Assembly: GCA_002334985.1 (NCBI GenBank)
Contig: DDBY01000133.1
Span: forward strand, 1 to 10,040
Length of the DNA: 10,040 bases
DNA from: Micavibrio sp. UBA2020
GTDB lineage: Bacteria; Pseudomonadota; Alphaproteobacteria; Micavibrionales; UBA2020
Direction: 5' to 3'
How positions within the stretch are numbered: position 1 is the first letter of the stretch; each line of letters opens with the position of its first letter. This document shows positions 6,593 to 10,040 of this stretch, piece after piece. Made by a program: the position numbers and the translations under genes. Below the pieces are notes generated by a model that made no database searches, was not told the origin of the DNA, and saw nothing but the letters and a program-made list of their open reading frames with translations.

Positions 6593-7384
6593 TCAAAGCG
6601 CGTTTTCTATCTGCGCAATAACGCCCGCGGCGCAAAGCTGCGACAGCGCGGGCAAAAGCGGCGCGACATCCGCCCGCACTATCCCCTCTTCACGCGCAAT
6701 ATCGGACAAGAGCGCAAGCCAATTTTGCGGCAGGCTGCGTTTATCCTGCGGCAGAAATTTCCACGAGCTTTCGACCAGACGCAAATAATCATAAAGCCGC
6801 GCCGCGCCCGCGCCTATATAGGGTGCAGGTTCATATTCGAAATCCACAAAAACGATTTGCGCGAGCGTATCATCCCCGAGCGTATTGGCCAGCGACACGT
6901 CGGCATGCACAACGCCGAGGGCGTGCAAACGGCGCAGCGCCTGCGTGACGGGCACTATCAAGTCCCAAGCCGCCGCGCCATTTTTCTCCAGCCGCGCATG
7001 CAGCGGCGATAGCGGCATATAATCGCAGCAAAGCGCATCCGTCGCATGCCAGACAGGGTTCGGCGTCAATCCGGCAGCAGCGCCCGCCTGACAAGCTTCA
7101 TATTCACGCGCCGCGCGTCTGTCGGTGCCGACAGAAACAAACGGCATATTGGCCGCGGGTTTTTTGCGCTTGCGGTAGGGGTTGACCAACCGCAGCATGC
7201 CAAGCGTCTTGCCCGCATGCGCGACGCGGTAAATGCTGTCATGCCCGCGACTGCCAGAAAGAAGCAGCTGCGGCTGCGCCGGCAGGGAAAAATGCGTCTG
7301 CAGCGCGGCGGCAACTTCAGCGCGGCGCGGCGCAATGCGGAATTCACCGATATGACGTGCAAAAAAACGCTTTATCTTTCTCAT
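6593..7384 (-). CDS. Protein-kinase-fold phosphotransferase (lipopolysaccharide-kinase or aminoglycoside-phosphotransferase-like)
   Basis: This 263-residue protein has the catalytic signatures of the kinase fold. The catalytic loop is HADVSLAN with His160, Asp162 (base) and Asn167. The metal-binding segment is VDFE with Asp181 in place of the usual DFG. A glycine-containing loop lies at 43-53 (SGSRGHDSIYR), and Glu94 (RAAREYEAC) fits the helix-C glutamate. At the beta-3 lysine position the sequence reads LGMLRLV, so Arg65 seems to replace lysine. A basic cluster, NPYRKRKK (68-75), follows. The pattern resembles small bacterial sugar or lipopolysaccharide kinases (WaaP/KdkA/InaA type) more than Ser/Thr protein kinases. 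No membrane segment is seen. Its ATG overlaps the stop of the upstream gene as ATGA, implying coupled translation and a shared task. The substrate cannot be read; a surface glycan is an inference. Confidence 0.72.
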   Translation of the reverse strand: MRKIKRFFARHIGEFRIAPRRAEVAAALQTHFSLPAQPQLLLSGSRGHDSIYRVAHAGKTLGMLRLVNPYRKRKKPAANMPFVSVGTDRRAAREYEACQAGAAAGLTPNPVWHATDALCCDYMPLSPLHARLEKNGAAAWDLIVPVTQALRRLHALGVVHADVSLANTLGDDTLAQIVFVDFEYEPAPYIGAGAARLYDYLRLVESSWKFLPQDKRSLPQNWLALLSDIAREEGIVRADVAPLLPALSQLCAAGVIAQIENAL

Positions 7385-8466
7385 GACAGCTTTGCGCGCA
7401 TTTCCTTCAGACGCATAAAAATATCCGCCTGTTCATGCGCCGAGAAGAACAGCGGAAAATGGCCGACGGCCTCCGCCTCGTTATCCGTGGAATGGAGCGG
7501 ATTGGCCGATGGCTTGCGCCCTGTCGTTTGGGTGAACCATTCACGGAAACCACGCTTGGCGAACTGGCGGCTATTGAAGACAAAGGGGTGGACTTTGCGG
7601 TCTTCCGCCGTTGTCATCTGCGGCTGCGGGTCGAATACCAGCACCACGATATGCGGGCGCCCGCCGCGGCGCCATTTGCCGCCGCGCATCTTGCCGCTTT
7701 CCATCGCGCGGGTCATGAAGGGAATATCCTTGACCAGCACGGTTTTATAATGCTGGCGCAGCATATCGATAAGCGCGCCGTGCGTTTCGGTTTCCACCGC
7801 CACGCCGCGGATGACAAACATGTTCAGCTCGCCCTTATTCTCCAAAAACAGCTCGGCCATGAACATGCTTTTGATGTCATGCGCGAACTGGTTTTGCACA
7901 TAAGCGCAAAGAACATCATAAGACGCTGCCAGACCTGCGGCTTTCAAAAAACCGTGATAGGCAAAAAGCGTATGCTCCAGACTGTCGCCCGTTTCGGCGC
8001 AAAGTGCGTCGATTTCCTTGGGGTATTTAGACCCCGCAGACAGCGCTGCATCGCGCATGTCGATTTTCGACGCTTCCATCTTTTGATAAGTGATGTGATA
8101 GAGAAGCGAGAGCAAATGATGCCGCGCATCCGGCACAAAAAAGAGCCCCTGAAAATCGCGGCGCGTATCGATGATGTTTTGCGCGAAAGCGGGCGGATAA
8201 TAAGGCAGCCCCAGATAACCGCCATGTCCCTGCCCCGATACGCTATAGACATCGCATTTCACACCCTGACGCTTGCCGTGGCTGCGGTAGCGCGCATGAA
8301 TGGGCGCAAGTGCTGCATCTGCGACCAGCAAGTCGATGTCTTCCTTCGCGCCATGTGCGGGATAGCCTGCGGCAAAGCCGGAAAAGCCGCGCAGCACGAC
8401 ATAGCCGTGACCGGACTGCGCCATCCAGGCAAAAAACTCTGTCATGTCCGGAATGTAAACGCGCAA
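7381..8466 (-). CDS. Nucleotidyltransferase-like protein with a nucleoside-diphosphate-kinase-like C-terminal part
   Basis: The N-terminal part of this 361-residue protein resembles the polymerase-beta nucleotidyltransferase fold. It has VVLRGFSGF (23-31) in place of the G-S loop, EDIDLLV with Asp43 and Asp45 as a D-x-D metal pair, and Asp72 (VKCDVYS) as a possible third carboxylate. A helical middle (about 115-205) contains HHLLSLLYHITYQKM. From about 213 the sequence resembles nucleoside diphosphate kinase: MFVIRGVAVETETHGALIDM, VLVKDI, then PHIVVLVFDP, and near the end NPLHSTDNEAEAV. This last segment mirrors the NDK active-site HGSDS stretch, with His325 at the phospho-histidine position. 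The start is TTG 8464-8466, because AGGAG lies eight bases upstream and the next ATG is 21 bases further in. The gene overlaps the kinase by ATGA. The domain calls are by eye, and the function is unknown. Confidence 0.6.
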   Translation of the reverse strand: MRVYIPDMTEFFAWMAQSGHGYVVLRGFSGFAAGYPAHGAKEDIDLLVADAALAPIHARYRSHGKRQGVKCDVYSVSGQGHGGYLGLPYYPPAFAQNIIDTRRDFQGLFFVPDARHHLLSLLYHITYQKMEASKIDMRDAALSAGSKYPKEIDALCAETGDSLEHTLFAYHGFLKAAGLAASYDVLCAYVQNQFAHDIKSMFMAELFLENKGELNMFVIRGVAVETETHGALIDMLRQHYKTVLVKDIPFMTRAMESGKMRGGKWRRGGRPHIVVLVFDPQPQMTTAEDRKVHPFVFNSRQFAKRGFREWFTQTTGRKPSANPLHSTDNEAEAVGHFPLFFSAHEQADIFMRLKEMRAKLS

Positions 8467-8474
8467 CTTTTTCT

Positions 8475-8479
8475 CTCCT
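8475..8479 (-). promoter_or_regulatory. Shine-Dalgarno sequence that fixes the TTG start at 8466
   Basis: AGGAG reads on the minus strand exactly eight bases before the TTG at 8464-8466. The nearest in-frame ATG (8443-8445) would be 29 bases away, outside the usual range, so the TTG start is preferred. Confidence 0.75.
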
Positions 8480-8493
8480 GCGGATTGTTCTTT

Positions 8494-8523
8494 TTTGTAC
8501 CCCGCCTTGGGGCTGGCTGTAAA
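8494..8523 (-). promoter_or_regulatory. Candidate sigma70 promoter for the nucleotidyltransferase-kinase pair
   Basis: On the minus strand TTTACA (8518-8523, five of six matches) is followed after 18 bases by TACAAA (8494-8499, four of six). It sits between the rpsU terminator and the TTG start, so the two-gene unit would have its own transcript with a leader of roughly 20 bases. Confidence 0.45.
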
Positions 8524-8556
8524 CGGCTTCGCGCAGCCGCGCCGGACACAGGCATG

Positions 8557-8591
8557 AAAAAACCCCCGGCATCTCGCGCGGGGGTTTTTTT
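8557..8591 (-). terminator. Rho-independent terminator downstream of rpsU (bidirectional shape)
   Basis: A CCCCCG/CGGGGG stem (8563-8568 with 8579-8584) and a ten-base loop are flanked by six A on the left and seven T on the right. It therefore works as an intrinsic terminator on either strand. Its position 34 bases past the rpsU stop makes rpsU transcription the obvious target. No plus-strand gene ends near it. Confidence 0.9.
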
Positions 8592-8624
8592 ATTTGGAAT
8601 GAGGTAATCAGAAACCTGATTATC

Positions 8625-8840
8625 TTATTCGCCGTCGCGCTCCTTGCGTTTGCGCTCCAGCTTGCGATAGCGGCGGACTGCTTCCGACTTCTCACGCGCT
8701 TTCTTTACAGAAGGCTTTTCGTAGTGACGGCGCACTTTCATCTCGCGGAAAAGACCTTCGCGCTGCATCTTTTTCTTGAGCGCGCGCAGAGCCTGATCGA
8801 CGTTGTTATCGCGTACGATGACCTGTACTATGGTAATCAC
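8625..8840 (-). CDS. rpsU: 30S ribosomal protein bS21
   Basis: bS21 is a small basic protein of the 30S platform near the anti-Shine-Dalgarno end of 16S rRNA, and it helps initiation. The family core [20 protein letters not shown], then [20 protein letters not shown], is unmistakable, followed by the Lys/Arg-rich helix that ends the protein. The coordinates given use the only canonical start, a GTG at 8838-8840, which adds the residues ITI in front of the conserved VQV. That GTG is embedded in the ribosome-binding sequence itself. Conservation and spacing instead suggest an ATA start at 8829-8831, giving 68 residues. Transcription ends at the terminator 34 bases downstream. The gene stands alone here, not in the rpsU-dnaG-rpoD order of enterobacteria. 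Confidence 0.97.
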   Translation of the reverse strand: MITIVQVIVRDNNVDQALRALKKKMQREGLFREMKVRRHYEKPSVKKAREKSEAVRRYRKLERKRKERDGE

Positions 8841-8845
8841 CCCTT
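8836..8845 (-). promoter_or_regulatory. Near-perfect Shine-Dalgarno sequence of rpsU, implying an ATA start
   Basis: The minus strand reads AAGGGGTGAT, one base short of the full anti-Shine-Dalgarno complement AAGGAGGTGAT. From its GGGG block to ATA (8829-8831) there are eight bases, a normal spacing. The GTG at 8838-8840 lies inside the element and would leave almost no spacing. Confidence 0.5.
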
Positions 8846-9138
8846 TCCAATCAAATCTCGGACGACGGTTGTTTTCCGCCCGGCGGGGGTATTGTTAACA
8901 CAGGCACGCCGCGAAAACAAAGCATTAAACGAAATATCCCCCCGCAGCCACGCCTGCGCCGAGGGTGCTGCATCGCAACATGCTGATTTTTCATGTTATT
9001 TTTCACGAAAAATAGCGTTTATCGCAAATAAAGGCGGGAAATTAAGTTGCTCTGCCCCCGCTGCGACACTACTTTAATCGTGTCTGCAAGAATCAAACAT
9101 CATCACCGCCGCCATCGCCGCAGAGGGAGACACGCGCC
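8841..9138. other. Divergent intergenic region between rpsU and the oxidoreductase gene
   Basis: This 298-base stretch must hold the promoters for both flanking genes. I see no ORF of conserved type. On the minus strand TTGTTT and TAACAA (-10 at about 8893-8898) are spaced 17 bases apart, each matching consensus at only three positions. On the plus strand TTTAAT (9073-9078) is a good -10 without a convincing -35. The centre (8980-9030) is AT-rich and contains the inverted repeat listed separately. A single GAATC (GANTC, the CcrM methylation pattern) occurs at 9090-9094. Confidence 0.5.
8997..9014. repeat. Perfect 8+8 inverted repeat, possible operator
   Basis: TATTTTTC and GAAAAATA are exact reverse complements separated by the two bases AC. 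An additional copy of ATTTTTCA lies 12 bases to the left (8986-8993, repeated at 8998-9005). With such a short spacer it is more likely a dimeric protein-binding site than an RNA hairpin. It lies 125 bases before the oxidoreductase ATG and about 155 before rpsU. Confidence 0.45.
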
Positions 9139-10040
9139 ATGCAAAAGGCTGTCACGCTGGACGACAAATATACCGAAGCCTCGGGCAAGATATACCTGAA
9201 CGGCCTTCAGGCGATTGTGCGCATGGCGATGATGCAGCACCAGCTGGACGCGGCCAAGGGGCTCAAGACCGGCACGTTTGTTTCGGGCTATCGCGGCTCC
9301 CCGCTTGGCGCGCTCGATATTGCCTTTGCGCAGGCAAAAAAATTCACCGATGCGCATGACATCAAATTCCATCCGGGCGTCAACGAAGACCTCGGCGCGA
9401 CGTCCGTCTGGGGCAGCCAGCAGCTGCATCTGGGCAAGGGCGCAACGCATGACGGCGTGGTCGGCATGTGGTACGGCAAAGGGCCAGGCGTTGACCGCTC
9501 CATCGACGTTATTAAACATGCGAATGCTGCGGGCACATCCAAGCACGGTGGCGTGCTGGCTTTCGCCGGCGACGACCATGCGTGCAAATCATCTACCCTG
9601 CCGCACCAGTCGGAATATGCGTTTATCCACTCCCTTGTGCCCGTGCTGCATCCGGCGGGGATTGAAGACGGCCTGTTCCTCGGACTGCACGGCATTGCGA
9701 TGTCGCGCTTCTCCGGCTGCTGGACGGGCTTTAAAATCATCAGCGAATTTGCGGACAGCTCCGCCTCCGTCTTTTCCGACCCCTTCGCGCTGACGTTCAA
9801 CACGCCCGCCGACATCGAAATGCCCAAAGACGGCCTCAACATCCGCTGGTACGACCCGCCGCTGGAGCAGGAAAAGCGCCTGATTAACTTCAAACTGCCC
9901 GCGGCCACGGCATACGCCCGCGCCAACGGGCTGGACCGCTATACCATCAACCCTGCGAAAAAACGCATCGGCATCGTATCGACCGGCAAAGGCTGGATGG
10001 ATACCATGCAGGCGCTTGAAGACCTCGGCATCACCAAGGC
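9139..10040 (+). CDS. Indolepyruvate ferredoxin oxidoreductase, fused long form, N-terminal 300 residues (cut by window edge)
   Basis: The enzyme decarboxylates indolepyruvate and other aryl-2-oxoacids to acyl-CoA, using thiamine diphosphate and iron-sulfur clusters. In many alphaproteobacteria the subunits are fused into one chain of over 1,100 residues. The visible part has the family's first domain: KIYLNGLQAIVRMAMMQHQL (17-36), FVSGYRGSPLG (47-57), HPGVNEDLGATSVWGSQQ (78-95) with the conserved Glu83, and GMWYGKGPGVDRSIDVIKHA (109-128). It continues with GTSKHGGVLAFAGDDHACKS and STLPHQSEYAF. A second segment, KKRIGIVSTGKGWMDTM (274-290), begins the next domain. The ATG has AGGGAGA eight bases upstream. 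The thiamine-binding and cluster domains lie beyond the edge. A role in amino-acid catabolism is inferred from the family. Confidence 0.9.
   Translation, partial: MQKAVTLDDKYTEASGKIYLNGLQAIVRMAMMQHQLDAAKGLKTGTFVSGYRGSPLGALDIAFAQAKKFTDAHDIKFHPGVNEDLGATSVWGSQQLHLGKGATHDGVVGMWYGKGPGVDRSIDVIKHANAAGTSKHGGVLAFAGDDHACKSSTLPHQSEYAFIHSLVPVLHPAGIEDGLFLGLHGIAMSRFSGCWTGFKIISEFADSSASVFSDPFALTFNTPADIEMPKDGLNIRWYDPPLEQEKRLINFKLPAATAYARANGLDRYTINPAKKRIGIVSTGKGWMDTMQALEDLGITK

Noticed and set aside
8524..8539. Small hairpin CGGCT/AGCCG between rpsU terminator and the next gene
   Set aside because: It is five base pairs with a six-base loop and no T tract, overlapping the region just upstream of the promoter. 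It is too weak to call a second terminator.
7435..8607. A 390-residue open frame on the plus strand
   Set aside because: It is antisense to the nucleotidyltransferase-like gene and runs through the terminator. The minus-strand reading has motifs, a promoter, a Shine-Dalgarno sequence and an ATGA junction; this one has none.
9042..9078. Two TTAA sequences upstream of the oxidoreductase as a CtrA box
   Set aside because: CtrA sites are TTAA-N7-TTAA(C). These two copies are about 30 bases apart, so the spacing does not fit.

Overview
The window reads as chromosomal DNA from an alphaproteobacterium. The strongest lineage marker is the N-terminus of ChpT at the left edge, the histidine phosphotransferase of the CckA-ChpT-CtrA cell-cycle relay, which is an alphaproteobacterial protein. 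The moderately GC-rich coding sequence and a one-piece indolepyruvate ferredoxin oxidoreductase fit this. I see no tRNA, rRNA, CRISPR array, insertion sequence or phage gene, and I cannot name the genus.

Left part (1-1770, minus strand): a phosphomannomutase/phosphoglucomutase gene is followed after 40 bases by chpT, which leaves the window, so the two are probably co-transcribed. A possible very small upstream ORF overlaps the mutase start by ATGA. Middle (1711-5363, plus strand): a good sigma70-like promoter leads into a three-gene run made of an unrecognised 189-residue protein, an RlmM-like rRNA 2'-O-methyltransferase and a large-form Xaa-Pro aminopeptidase, with gaps of 10 and 5 bases. 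A second promoter-like sequence then precedes an ankyrin-repeat protein with an unfamiliar C-terminal domain (5440-6576).

Right part (6593-8466, minus strand): a two-gene unit converges on the ankyrin gene. Its first gene appears to fuse a nucleotidyltransferase-like head to a tail resembling nucleoside diphosphate kinase. Its second gene, overlapping by ATGA, is a protein-kinase-fold phosphotransferase. I regard this pair as the least ordinary item in the window. Upstream of it lie a bidirectional terminator and rpsU (ribosomal protein bS21), whose conserved N-terminus and Shine-Dalgarno sequence point to an unusual ATA start. A 298-base divergent intergenic region with a perfect 8+8 inverted repeat separates rpsU from the start of a fused indolepyruvate ferredoxin oxidoreductase that runs off the right edge.

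Most genes are housekeeping: sugar-phosphate interconversion, cell-cycle phosphorelay, rRNA modification, peptide turnover, translation and aromatic 2-oxoacid oxidation. They do not form a single pathway. The kinase/nucleotidyltransferase pair and the ankyrin protein are the accessory-like parts. Protein functions come from motif recognition by eye, and no database search was run.
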